From JANXSS01 sp040385645 (GTDB taxonomy: Bacteria > Pseudomonadota > Gammaproteobacteria > Burkholderiales > Burkholderiaceae_D), in NCBI GenBank assembly GCA_040385645.1, contig JAZKGZ010000004.1, positions 307,436-371,435 of the forward strand: a DNA stretch of 64,000 nt. Reading direction: 5' to 3'. Positions 55,563 to 64,000 of the stretch are shown here, piece by piece (the stretch's first letter is position 1; every line of letters begins with the position of its first letter). The notes below the pieces were generated by a model. The model was not told the origin of the DNA. It made no database searches and was given only the letters and a program-made list of their open reading frames with translations. Both the position numbers and the translations under genes were made by a program.

Positions 55563-57986
55563 ATGGATAAGTACCAGCTCAGTGAACGCGATATCTGCAC
55601 TAAATTTATCACGCCGGCCATTGTGCAGGCGGGCTGGCAGCAGCATCAGTTTCGCGAAGAGGTTGGTCTCACGGATGGTCGCGTCATGGTACGTGGCAAA
55701 CTCGCGGCACGCATTAAAAATCCTGACGTCAAAGGTGGGCCCAAGCGTGCGGATTTTGTGCTCTACGCACGGCTGAATGTGCCTATTGCTGTTGTTGAAG
55801 CTAAACAGGCCAAATTCTCGGTGGGGCATGGCATGCAGCAAGCTTTGGCATATGCCGAAATGCTGGATGCTCCTTTTGCCATCAGCAGCAATGGCGATGG
55901 CTTTTTGATTCACGACCGCACTGGCATCACACGGCCTGTCGAACGCGAGCTTCAGATCAGCGAGTTTCCGTCACTGGACGATCTTTGGCCTCTCTACCAA
56001 CAGTGGAAAGGTCTGGCCACGCCCGAAGCCGTCAAACTCATCGAGCAACCGTTTTACACCGACGGCAGTGGCCGCGAGCCGCGCTACTATCAGCGCGTAG
56101 CGATTAACCGTGCCGTCGAAGCTATTGCCAAAGGCCAGCAACGCGTCTTGTTGGTCATGGCCACCGGTACTGGCAAAACCTACACCGCATTCCAGATCAT
56201 CTGGCGCATGTGGAAAGCCAAAGCCAAAAAACGCATCCTCTTTTTGGCAGACCGAAACATCCTCGTCGACCAGACCATGCAACAAGATTTTGCCCCCTTT
56301 GGTGAGGTCATGCACAAGGTCACCAATCGCGAGATCAAGAAAAATTACGAGATCTATCTTGCCCTATATCAGGCAGTCACTGGCAAGGAAGAGTGGAAGC
56401 AGATCTACAAGCAGTTCCCCGCGGATTTCTTCGACCTGATTGTTGTTGATGAGTGTCACCGCGGCAGCGCGGCCGACGATTCAGCCTGGCGCGACGTGCT
56501 CGAGTATTTCAGCCGCGCCACGCACATAGGCTTGACTGCCACGCCGAAGGAAACCAAAGAAGTCAGCAACGCCACCTATTTCGGCGAGCCGATTTACACC
56601 TATTCGCTCAAGCAAGGCATCGAAGATGGATTCCTCGCACCCTATAAGGTCATCCGCATCGCTACCGATATGGATGCCGTGGGCTATACCCCCGAAAAAG
56701 GCAAGCTCGACAAACTTGGCCAGGCGGTTGAGCAACGGCAATACAACACCAAAGATTTCGACCGTACGCTGGTGCTGGAAAAACGTACCAAGTTAGTCGC
56801 CAGCAAGATATGGGAATACCTAAAAGCCATCGACCCGATGGCCAAGACTATCGTCTTTTGCGACGACCAAGATCACGCCGAGCGCATGCGGCAAGAACTG
56901 GTCAAATTGATTCCGGCCGCTGCCAATAACCGCCGCTATGTGATGCGCATCACCGGCGACGACACCGAAGGCAAGGCCCAGCTCTCGTACTTCATCGACA
57001 ACGATGAGCCTTACCCAGTCATCGCCACCACCTCCAAGCTGCTGACTACTGGCGTTGATGCCAAGACCTGCAAGCTTATCGTGCTGGACCAGAACATCAA
57101 CTCGATGACCGAATTTAAACAGATCATCGGCCGTGGCACGCGCCTGCGCGAGGACTACCAGAAGCTGTACTTCACCATCATGGATTTCAAAGGCGCCACG
57201 CGCCTGTTCGCTGATCCGGATTTTGATGGCGAACCGGTGGTGATCTACGAGCCCGAACCTTATGAGCCGGTGGTGCCGCCAGAAGACACGAATCCACCGG
57301 GTGTTGGTGAACCCGAGCCGCCTCCGTATGGCTCTGACTCGACGGCTGGCAATAACACCAACGGCAATTCGGGCGGTGGCGAAGGCCGGACAAAGTATGT
57401 GCTCGACGACATCAACGTGCGCATTGCTGTAGAGCGTTCTCAATACCTGGATGCCGACGGCAAACTCATTACCGAGGACTACCGCGTTCTGCTCAAAGAC
57501 GACATCAAGAAAGCGCTGCAAGCCGAGTTCGGCACCATGATCGACTTTCTGCGGCGTTGGAATAGCGCCGAACGCAAGCAAGCGGTATTGGAAGAACTGA
57601 CCGACCACGGCCTGCCGCTCGAAATTTTGCAACAGGCAGTGGCTAACGGTAGCGAGCTGGATGTGTTCGATCTGGTCGCTCACGTCGCTTTCGACCAGAA
57701 ACCATTAACCCGCCGCGAACGCGCCAACAATGTGAAGAAACGCGATGTGTTCGGTAAATACGGCGAGCAAGCCCGTGCCGTGCTCGAAGCCTTACTCGAC
57801 AAATTTGCCGACCATGGCGTGCAAGACATTGAAGACGCCAAGGTGCTGGAGCTGCCGCCATTTGATCAATTTGGCAGCAAGACCCAAATCCGGCGTGGCA
57901 TTTTTGGCAGCGTCGAGCAATACGCCCAAGCCGTACACGAGCTCGAACAAGCGCTCTACTACATACCTGAACAAAAGCAAGCTTGA
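55563..57986 (+). CDS. hsdR: Type I restriction endonuclease R subunit
   Basis: HsdR translocates and cleaves unmodified DNA. The 807-residue protein has an N-terminal PD-(D/E)XK nuclease site (Asp64 and Glu79-Ala-Lys81 in VVEAKQAK). A superfamily 2 motor follows, with Walker A ATGTGKT (200-206), DECH (296-299), the LTATP motif and the helicase motif GRGTRLRED. A Pro/Gly-rich linker leads to the C-terminal EcoEI-type domain. All catalytic residues are present. The ATG at 55563 follows GGGAG and begins the conserved DKYQLSERDICTKFI. Confidence 0.95.
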   Translation: MDKYQLSERDICTKFITPAIVQAGWQQHQFREEVGLTDGRVMVRGKLAARIKNPDVKGGPKRADFVLYARLNVPIAVVEAKQAKFSVGHGMQQALAYAEMLDAPFAISSNGDGFLIHDRTGITRPVERELQISEFPSLDDLWPLYQQWKGLATPEAVKLIEQPFYTDGSGREPRYYQRVAINRAVEAIAKGQQRVLLVMATGTGKTYTAFQIIWRMWKAKAKKRILFLADRNILVDQTMQQDFAPFGEVMHKVTNREIKKNYEIYLALYQAVTGKEEWKQIYKQFPADFFDLIVVDECHRGSAADDSAWRDVLEYFSRATHIGLTATPKETKEVSNATYFGEPIYTYSLKQGIEDGFLAPYKVIRIATDMDAVGYTPEKGKLDKLGQAVEQRQYNTKDFDRTLVLEKRTKLVASKIWEYLKAIDPMAKTIVFCDDQDHAERMRQELVKLIPAAANNRRYVMRITGDDTEGKAQLSYFIDNDEPYPVIATTSKLLTTGVDAKTCKLIVLDQNINSMTEFKQIIGRGTRLREDYQKLYFTIMDFKGATRLFADPDFDGEPVVIYEPEPYEPVVPPEDTNPPGVGEPEPPPYGSDSTAGNNTNGNSGGGEGRTKYVLDDINVRIAVERSQYLDADGKLITEDYRVLLKDDIKKALQAEFGTMIDFLRRWNSAERKQAVLEELTDHGLPLEILQQAVANGSELDVFDLVAHVAFDQKPLTRRERANNVKKRDVFGKYGEQARAVLEALLDKFADHGVQDIEDAKVLELPPFDQFGSKTQIRRGIFGSVEQYAQAVHELEQALYYIPEQKQA

Positions 57987-58021
57987 CCACCGCTCAAGCT
58001 GAACAATATGAGAAAAATTCA

Positions 58022-59812
58022 ATGAATTTAAGTAGCACCATCAAGTCAATTCAGGACATCATGCGCAAGGACGACGGCGTCGATGGCGATGCCCAGCGTC
58101 TCGGCCAGCTTACCTGGATGCTTTTCCTCAAGGTGTTCGACCAGCGCGAAGAAGAATGGGAAGACGACGACGCCAAATACCAGTCACCTCTGCCCGAGCG
58201 CTACCGCTGGCGCAACTGGGCAGCCCACCTGGCCGGAGTGGATGGCAAAAAAGCCCCGCAGAAAACTCCCACCGAGATCGTAGGATTCGTCAACAACGAA
58301 CTGTTTCCGGCACTCAAAGAGCAGATCGACGCCAGCAAGAGCCCGCAGCACAAAGTGTTGAAAAGCGTTTTTGAAGACGCCAACAATTACATGAAGTCCG
58401 GTCCACAGTTGCTGGCCGTGATCGAAAAGCTGGAAGACGCCATCAACTTCCACGATTTTAAAACCCGCGCCAGCCTGGGCGATGTGTATGAGCAAATGCT
58501 TAATGACCTGCGCGGTGCCGGTAACGCTGGCGAGTTCTACACCCCGCGCGCCATCACGGCCTTCATGGCCACCCAAGTCAACCCGCGCCTGGACAAACGC
58601 GAAACCGTGATGGACCCAGCCTGCGGCACCGGCGGCTTCTTGACTGCCGCCATCGACCACCTGCGCAACCAGCTCACCAACAAATCCAGTGCCGAAGACA
58701 AACGCGCCATTGAAGAGCTGATTCACGGCATCGAAAAGAAGCAGCTGCCCCATCTGCTATGCACTACCAACATGCTACTGCACGGCATCGACGTGCCCAG
58801 CCAGATCGAACATAAGAATACGCTCGGTATCGGCTGGAACGAATGGAACGCTAACAACAAGGTCGATTGCCTCATTACCAATCCGCCTTTCGGTGGGTAT
58901 GAGGATGACACGGTGGGCGGCGACTACCCAGCCGATCTGCGCACCCGCGAAACCGCCGACATGTTCATGGCACTCATTATCAAAAAGCTGCTGAAGGAAA
59001 ACGGCCGCGCCGCCGTGGTGCTGCCCGACGGTTTCTTGTTTGGCGATGGCATCAAGGGCACGTTGAAAAAACTGCTGCTGCGCGACTGCAAGCTGCACAC
59101 CATTATCCGCTTGCCAAAGGGCGTATTCGCACCCTACACCACCATCAAGACCAACCTGCTGTTCTTCACTAAAGGCGCGACGGTGGACGATGGCACCGAA
59201 CACTTCCACACCGACACCATCTGGTTTTACGAGCACCCCTACCCAGCGGGCTACAAGAGCTATTCCAAAACCAAGCCTATCCGCCTGGAAGAATTTAAAC
59301 CCGAGCAGGAGTGGTGGGGCGACGAGGCCAACGATTTCGCCGACCGGGTCGAAAACGAATTCGCCTGGAAAATCGATTTCAAAACCAAACGCGAACAGGC
59401 TGAAAGCATTGCCAAGCCGCACTGGCAACGCGCCGAAGACTTGAACAACCAAGCCGCCGCGCTAGACGGCGAAGCGGGAGACTTGCGCAAAAGCCTTGCC
59501 GGCAGCGCCGGCAGCGCTGACGCCGCCTACCGCTTGCAAATCAACACCGAGATCACCGAATTGCGCACCAAAGCCGAACCGCTGCGCCTGCAAGCACGTG
59601 ATGCGCAGGCGGCAGGCGACCGCATCTATTGGCCCATCTTTAATCTTGACGAACCGAACCCAAACAAGCCGCAAGACGAAACCCACGACCCGGACCTACT
59701 ACTGGAGAAATACAGGAAGCTATTAGGTGAGATTGAAGAAACTGAAAACCAACTGAAGAGCGAATTGGCCGCGGCGCTGGCGCATCATTTCAGCATGGAG
59801 ACCGAAGCATGA
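58022..59812 (+). CDS. hsdM: Type I DNA methyltransferase M subunit
   Basis: HsdM is the N6-adenine methyltransferase of the complex. The 596-residue protein starts NLSSTIKSIQDIMRKDDGVD and has the SAM motif DPACGTGGFL (198-207) and the catalytic NPPF (287-290). A C-terminal coiled extension of about 130 residues includes ELRTKAEPLRLQARDAQ. An in-frame TTG at 57983 overlaps hsdR, but the ATG matches the family start. The next gene overlaps by four bases (ATGA). Confidence 0.95.
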   Translation: MNLSSTIKSIQDIMRKDDGVDGDAQRLGQLTWMLFLKVFDQREEEWEDDDAKYQSPLPERYRWRNWAAHLAGVDGKKAPQKTPTEIVGFVNNELFPALKEQIDASKSPQHKVLKSVFEDANNYMKSGPQLLAVIEKLEDAINFHDFKTRASLGDVYEQMLNDLRGAGNAGEFYTPRAITAFMATQVNPRLDKRETVMDPACGTGGFLTAAIDHLRNQLTNKSSAEDKRAIEELIHGIEKKQLPHLLCTTNMLLHGIDVPSQIEHKNTLGIGWNEWNANNKVDCLITNPPFGGYEDDTVGGDYPADLRTRETADMFMALIIKKLLKENGRAAVVLPDGFLFGDGIKGTLKKLLLRDCKLHTIIRLPKGVFAPYTTIKTNLLFFTKGATVDDGTEHFHTDTIWFYEHPYPAGYKSYSKTKPIRLEEFKPEQEWWGDEANDFADRVENEFAWKIDFKTKREQAESIAKPHWQRAEDLNNQAAALDGEAGDLRKSLAGSAGSADAAYRLQINTEITELRTKAEPLRLQARDAQAAGDRIYWPIFNLDEPNPNKPQDETHDPDLLLEKYRKLLGEIEETENQLKSELAAALAHHFSMETEA

Positions 59813-60858
59813 CGCCCGTGGTACCGGAGAACGCCGCACCGCAGTTGCTAGGTGACATCCGCCAACTGATCGAACAAAGCCGCACCCAAGTTGCCGCTGC
59901 CGTCAACAGTGCGCTCACCATGCTTTACTGGAACATCGGCTACCGTATTCGTACCGAAGTGCTGGGTAGTCAGCGCGCCACCTACGGCGAGCAGATTGTC
60001 TCCGTACTGTCGAGACAATTGGAGAACGACTACGGACGCGGCTTTTCGGCCAAGAATCTGCACCACATGCTGCGCTTTGCCGAGAGTTTCCCCTCGGTGG
60101 AGAATGTCTCCGCAGTGCAGAGACAATTGAGCTGGACTCACATCAAGACCCTGATCTATATCGACGACCCTCTCAAGCGCGACTTTTACCTGCAAATGTG
60201 CCAGCAAGAGGGTTGGAGCACCCGCACATTGCAACAGCGCCTGGACTCGATGCTGTTCGAGCGCACTGCGCTGTCGCGCCAGCCCGAGGCGCTGATCGCC
60301 AGCGAACTGGCCACCCTGCGCGACACCTGCGATATCACGCCCATACTGCTGCTGAAAGACCCCTATGTATTGGATTTTCTTGGTCTGCACGACCGCTATC
60401 TGGAAAAAGACCTTGAAGACGCAATCCTGCGCGAGCTCGAAAACTTCCTGCTGGAACTGGGCGCCGGTTTTACGTTTGTCGCTCGGCAAAAGCGCATACA
60501 AATCGATAACGACGACTTCTATATCGACCTGCTGCTCTACAACCGCCGCTTGAAGCGGCTAGTGGTGATCGAGCTGAAACTGGGCGATTTCAAAGCCGAG
60601 TACAAAGGCCAGATGGAGCTCTACCTGCGCTGGCTTGCCAAACACGAACAGGAGCCCGGCGAAGCGCCGCCGCTTGGCATCATCCTATGCAGCGGCAAGA
60701 AACAGGAGCAGATCGAATTGCTGGAGCTGGCTCAAACCGGTATCCACGTTGCCGAATATCTGACCGCGCTGCCACCCAGGGATGTACTGCAAGCCAAGCT
60801 GCATGAAGCCATCGCGCGCTCACGCGCCCGGCTGGAAAATCGTGGGAATGACATTTGA
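59809..60858 (+). CDS. PD-(D/E)XK nuclease, DUF1016 (YhcG) family
   Basis: The 349-residue protein has an N-terminal helical DUF1016 domain, with LYWNIGYRIRTEVLG and GRGFSAKNLHHMLRFAE. A C-terminal PD-(D/E)XK core follows, with Asp240 in YIDLLLYN and Glu255-Leu-Lys257 in VVIELKLGDFKAEY. Members are often encoded inside type I restriction loci and may be accessory nucleases. Here it is inserted between hsdM and hsdS with four-base and one-base overlaps, so it is an integral part of the operon. Confidence 0.92.
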   Translation: MTPVVPENAAPQLLGDIRQLIEQSRTQVAAAVNSALTMLYWNIGYRIRTEVLGSQRATYGEQIVSVLSRQLENDYGRGFSAKNLHHMLRFAESFPSVENVSAVQRQLSWTHIKTLIYIDDPLKRDFYLQMCQQEGWSTRTLQQRLDSMLFERTALSRQPEALIASELATLRDTCDITPILLLKDPYVLDFLGLHDRYLEKDLEDAILRELENFLLELGAGFTFVARQKRIQIDNDDFYIDLLLYNRRLKRLVVIELKLGDFKAEYKGQMELYLRWLAKHEQEPGEAPPLGIILCSGKKQEQIELLELAQTGIHVAEYLTALPPRDVLQAKLHEAIARSRARLENRGNDI

Positions 60859-62741
60859 TGGATGCGCAGAAATTTTTGGCGGAGTTTGGGCATATTGCAA
60901 ATGCGCCGGGGGGTGTGACGCGGTTGCGGGAGATGGTGCTAGCTCTGGCAGTATCAGGTCGCCTAATCGAACGACCAAAAAGCAAGGAAATTCTTGCGAC
61001 GGATTTCCTAAGAAAACTTGAGCAGGAGCTTGCCGACTACAAAGCCATAAACAAATACCGCCGCACATCAGAAGATCGTGACGCAACGAGTACACTCAAA
61101 GTCTCTGCGCCAGCTGGTTGGACTAACGCCAGGTTGGGTCAAATTGGTGTGCTAATTCGTGGGGTCACCTACAACAAGTCTGTCGCTAGTGCCTCAAATG
61201 GACAAGGGATGACCGGCTTGCTTCGCGCCAACAACATCGGAGCGAACGTTTCGTTTGACGACTTGGTTTATGTTCCATCTGACCTTGTTCACAAGGAGCA
61301 GATTCTTCGCGCTGGCGACGTCCTTATCGCCATGTCAAGCGGAAGCAAAGATTTAGTTGGAAAGGCGGCAATTGTCCTCGAAGATTGTGAGTTCGGGTTC
61401 GGCGCATTTTGTGGGGCATTCCGTCCCATGCTGTCGTTACGGCGTGAATTCATTCGCTTGGTAATGCAATCACCTCAGTACAGGGACTACGTCTCTGACC
61501 AAGGCAAGGGCATAGGAATCAACAATCTCACTAAGGGGCACATTGAAGATTACGAATTCTTCCTTCCGCCGCCCGAAGAACAATCCAGCATCGTTGCCAA
61601 AGTCGACGAACTGATGGCCTTGTGTGACACACTGGAAACACAGCAGCAGGCCCGCCGCAAACTGCAAAACAACCTGCGCCAGTCTACCCTGCAAGCCGTC
61701 GCCAGCGCCAATAGCCTGTACGAACTGCAAGTAAGCTGGAAGCGACTGGAAGCCAATTTCGAAACATTGTTTAGCGATCCAGGGGATCTGGAAGAATTTC
61801 GTAAATTCATTCTCTCGCTGGCTGTCCGTGGAAAGCTCTCTTCTTTTTCAGAAACCCCGACGTACGGCACTTTAGCCTCTATATTGGCGGAAGCGTCGGT
61901 AAACGGGGTATCCAAAGGGCCGACACTAGATACCACTGAAACGGAAGTTCTGAAAATCAGTGCCGGTACATCTCGCGCGGACTTCAACGTCGATGAAGAC
62001 GATTTTAAGCATGTCTCTCTTTCTGCTGAAGAGGTGAAAAAGTTCCGGTTGATGCCCGGCGATCTGCTGGCTTGCCGTTACAACGGAAACCTTCATTATG
62101 TAGGCCGCTTTTCGTACTACAGAGGTCAGGTTGGCCGCACCCAGGTCAATCCTGACAAACTGATTCGTTTTCGTATTGCCTCCCAACATGACTCTCGCTA
62201 TGTGTGTCTGGTAATGAATGCCGGACCTACACGTCAAGCCATTGAAGCGATGTGTGCCACTACAGCAGGCAATATCGGCCTAAGTGCAGGACGGTTGAAA
62301 ACCATAGAGATACCGCTTCTCTCATTATTGGAGCAGCGGCGAATTGTCGAGCGAGTCACCGAGTTGATGATCATTTGCGGCAACTTCGAAATGAAACTGC
62401 TTGAAGCCAAAAAGCTGGCTGAGTCGCTCGCTGCTGCTTCCATTGCCGCCTTCACCGGTATCGCCATCGAACAAGAAGAGGAACCAATGAAAGCCCCACA
62501 AACCGAACTAGTCGCCCCATTGCGTTTGGGCACTGCGCCCGGCCTCAAAGACCAAGCCCTGCTGGCGACTATTCTTGCGCGCCACAGCGGCGAAATGAAC
62601 GCCAAGGATTTGTGGCAACGCTTCGGTGGGGAGATCGACGCGTTTTACGCGCAACTGAAAACCGAGGTGGCATACGGCTGGATACTGGAACCCACTGTCG
62701 CTGAAATGCATGAAAAGTTTGCCGACGCGGTGAGCGCCTGA
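60858..62741 (+). CDS. hsdS: Type I specificity subunit S
   Basis: HsdS selects the DNA target of the complex. The 627-residue protein has two target-recognition regions (about 80-220 and 320-490), each followed by a coiled spacer helix such as PEEQSSIVAKVDELMALCDTLE and LEQRRIVERVTELMIICGNFE. A further 85-residue C-terminal domain (MKAPQTELVAPLRLG to the end) is extra compared with minimal HsdS and looks like a small winged or helical domain. The two half-sites are probably different. The ATG at 60858 overlaps the previous stop by one base. Confidence 0.92.
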   Translation: MDAQKFLAEFGHIANAPGGVTRLREMVLALAVSGRLIERPKSKEILATDFLRKLEQELADYKAINKYRRTSEDRDATSTLKVSAPAGWTNARLGQIGVLIRGVTYNKSVASASNGQGMTGLLRANNIGANVSFDDLVYVPSDLVHKEQILRAGDVLIAMSSGSKDLVGKAAIVLEDCEFGFGAFCGAFRPMLSLRREFIRLVMQSPQYRDYVSDQGKGIGINNLTKGHIEDYEFFLPPPEEQSSIVAKVDELMALCDTLETQQQARRKLQNNLRQSTLQAVASANSLYELQVSWKRLEANFETLFSDPGDLEEFRKFILSLAVRGKLSSFSETPTYGTLASILAEASVNGVSKGPTLDTTETEVLKISAGTSRADFNVDEDDFKHVSLSAEEVKKFRLMPGDLLACRYNGNLHYVGRFSYYRGQVGRTQVNPDKLIRFRIASQHDSRYVCLVMNAGPTRQAIEAMCATTAGNIGLSAGRLKTIEIPLLSLLEQRRIVERVTELMIICGNFEMKLLEAKKLAESLAAASIAAFTGIAIEQEEEPMKAPQTELVAPLRLGTAPGLKDQALLATILARHSGEMNAKDLWQRFGGEIDAFYAQLKTEVAYGWILEPTVAEMHEKFADAVSA

Positions 62742-62742
62742 T

Positions 62743-64000
62743 ATGCAGCTTCAGCGTATCCGTATCCCGGCCTTCCGCAATCTGCGTGATCTTGACATCG
62801 CTTTCGCCTCACATTTACAGCCTGCTGCGGGTGTAGCTGCGGATGCGCAGCCCAAGCCGATTCGTAGCCATGCACTGATTGGCCAGAACGGCACCGGTAA
62901 GTCCAATATGATTGAAGCCCTGATTACCATCTTCCGCGATGTGGATTTGGACCGGGAAGCGGCGTTTAATTTCACGTTGGAGTACAGCATTCGCGGCTAC
63001 ACGGTGCGCATCGAGGCGGATACCACCAAGCAGAAACGCCCCTTCGTGTGGGTGGACAACAAGGTCGAATCACAGGGTTATTTGCTGAAGAATCGCGAGC
63101 TGCTGCCCGCGCACATCTTTGCCTACTATTCGGGACGCAACGAGCGCATCGAGACTTTGTTTCAGGAGCACCAGCGCCGCTTCAACCAGCGTCAGGAAAT
63201 CACCGCCGACGAGGTGCTAACCGAACAGTTACTGGAGAATTTTACCGGTTCTGAATCAGATATTCGCGCTATAGAAGAGGCCAAACGCCGTCGCGAATCG
63301 CAACTCAAGCAAGCTGGTGACGACCGCCTGCGCCGCTTGTTCTATTGCCGTGGCGGTCACAGCCAGTTGGTGTTACTGGCGTGTTTGCTGTCCGACGACC
63401 CGGTGTTTCAGAAGGTGCTGAAAAACCTGCACATCGAGTCGCTGGAATCTGCCCTATTTGTGTTGAAAGAACCGCACCGCCTGCGTGAAAAACGGCGTAA
63501 CGGTAAATTCGACGAGCAGGAACTGAACAAAGGCGACCCGCGCTTCTGGTATGCGCGTGGCAATGTGGTCAGTGAGTTTCTCGACAAGCTGTGGCAAGTG
63601 GCTTGGGCACCCATTGAACAGGAGGCCACAAAACAAATCGACTTCCGTGGCCGGAGCGAAAAGCAGAAGCAGCTCTACCTGTTTGTGCCGAGCCAGGACA
63701 AGCTTAAAGAACTAGGCGAGTTGGTCGGTGGCACCGATAGCTTCTTCCGCTATGCCGAGGGTGCCTACATCGGCGACCTGATCGACGAAGTGCGCATCAC
63801 TGTCAAGAAGCGTGACGAACACGGCGGCAAGGTGAGCTTTACGCACTTGTCGGAAGGCGAGCTGCAAATGCTTACGGTCCTGGGGCTGATGCGCATCACG
63901 CGCGAAGATCACTGCCTGTTCCTGCTCGATGAACCGGACACCCATCTGGATAGCGTCAAGCAGCATGACCGGGTAAACGACAATCATCATGGCCGGTTGG
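62743..64000 (+). CDS. AAA ATPase of a restriction-linked family, cut by window edge
   Basis: The open frame starts at an ATG two bases after the hsdS stop and runs 419 codons to the window end with no stop. It has a P-loop GQNGTGKSN (47-55, Lys53) just after RIPAFRNLRDLDIAF, the typical start of SMC/RecF-like ABC ATPases. Later come HLSEGELQMLTVLGLMRITRE (ABC signature) and LLDEPDTHL (Walker B). Such ATPases occur in expanded type I loci, and the family may act in defence with the nuclease. After THL the frame reads DSVKQHDRVND instead of the usual NP-x-W, so a frameshift or degenerate end is possible. Confidence 0.85.
   Translation, partial: MQLQRIRIPAFRNLRDLDIAFASHLQPAAGVAADAQPKPIRSHALIGQNGTGKSNMIEALITIFRDVDLDREAAFNFTLEYSIRGYTVRIEADTTKQKRPFVWVDNKVESQGYLLKNRELLPAHIFAYYSGRNERIETLFQEHQRRFNQRQEITADEVLTEQLLENFTGSESDIRAIEEAKRRRESQLKQAGDDRLRRLFYCRGGHSQLVLLACLLSDDPVFQKVLKNLHIESLESALFVLKEPHRLREKRRNGKFDEQELNKGDPRFWYARGNVVSEFLDKLWQVAWAPIEQEATKQIDFRGRSEKQKQLYLFVPSQDKLKELGELVGGTDSFFRYAEGAYIGDLIDEVRITVKKRDEHGGKVSFTHLSEGELQMLTVLGLMRITREDHCLFLLDEPDTHLDSVKQHDRVNDNHHGRL

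Noticed and set aside
55211..55621. Minus-strand frame of 136 codons downstream of ssrA
   Set aside because: It runs antisense through the HTH gene and the hsdR start, and the plus-strand HTH motif is much better supported.
56820..57683. Minus-strand frame of 287 codons within hsdR
   Set aside because: Antisense shadow of hsdR; no motifs and no start signal.

Overview
The window looks like a chromosome segment of a betaproteobacterium of the order Burkholderiales, probably close to the Oxalobacteraceae. This is inferred from gene order (gyrA-serC-pheA-hisC-tyrA-aroA-cmk-rpsA-ihfB-lapA-lapB-rfaE1, and maeB near thiL-pgpA), a one-piece tmRNA, and protein sequences typical of that order. Most of it is dense, moderately GC-rich housekeeping DNA. 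Several AT-rich or disordered-protein genes are inserted that look like secreted, host-directed effectors, which suggests a host-associated or formerly host-associated organism. No secretion system is encoded in the window, so the secretion route is unknown.

Layout. Bases 1-13.6 kb: start of a membrane sensor gene (cut by the window edge), a PagL-like lipid A deacylase, the malic enzyme maeB, a rubredoxin-type reductase, thiL-pgpA, a fused 5-oxoprolinase, pncC, pyrF, and lemA with two TPM-domain genes. 13.6-19.4 kb: dacB, an unknown 561-residue candidate effector, and groES-groEL behind a CIRCE operator and a strong promoter. 19.5-25.3 kb: an accessory island with a eukaryotic-type protein kinase, a tandem-domain protein tyrosine phosphatase (one active domain, one apparent pseudo-domain) 18 bases downstream, and a small ankyrin-like protein. 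25.3-36.2 kb: ylqF GTPase, histone-deacetylase-like enzyme, MoxR/DUF58/transglutaminase cluster with mltB, a PIN toxin-antitoxin pair, yaeQ, a DUF1415 protein, a small HTH protein and cysM.

36.2-50.9 kb, all on the minus strand: comEA-like gene, rfaE1, lapB, lapA, ihfB, rpsA, cmk, aroA, tyrA, hisC, pheA, serC, gyrA. Many of these overlap by 1-11 bases, so they are probably translationally coupled. They link serine, aromatic amino acid and LPS metabolism to translation and DNA topology. 51.5-54.6 kb: a short OmpA-like protein, ubiG, gph and another small unknown protein. 54.7-55.1 kb: ssrA (tmRNA), with an unusual 12-residue tag.

55.3-64 kb: directly downstream of ssrA, a common island integration site, lies an expanded type I restriction-modification locus: HTH protein, hsdR, hsdM, a DUF1016-type PD-(D/E)XK nuclease, hsdS, and an AAA ATPase that runs off the window. 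No integrase is visible.

The most interesting part is the kinase/phosphatase pair at 19.5-24.5 kb. A bacterial protein with a D1/D2 tandem phosphatase layout, in which D2 keeps the loop and arginine but has serine for the catalytic cysteine, recalls eukaryotic receptor phosphatases. It sits in an apparent operon with a divergent kinase that has a large insertion and no DFG motif.
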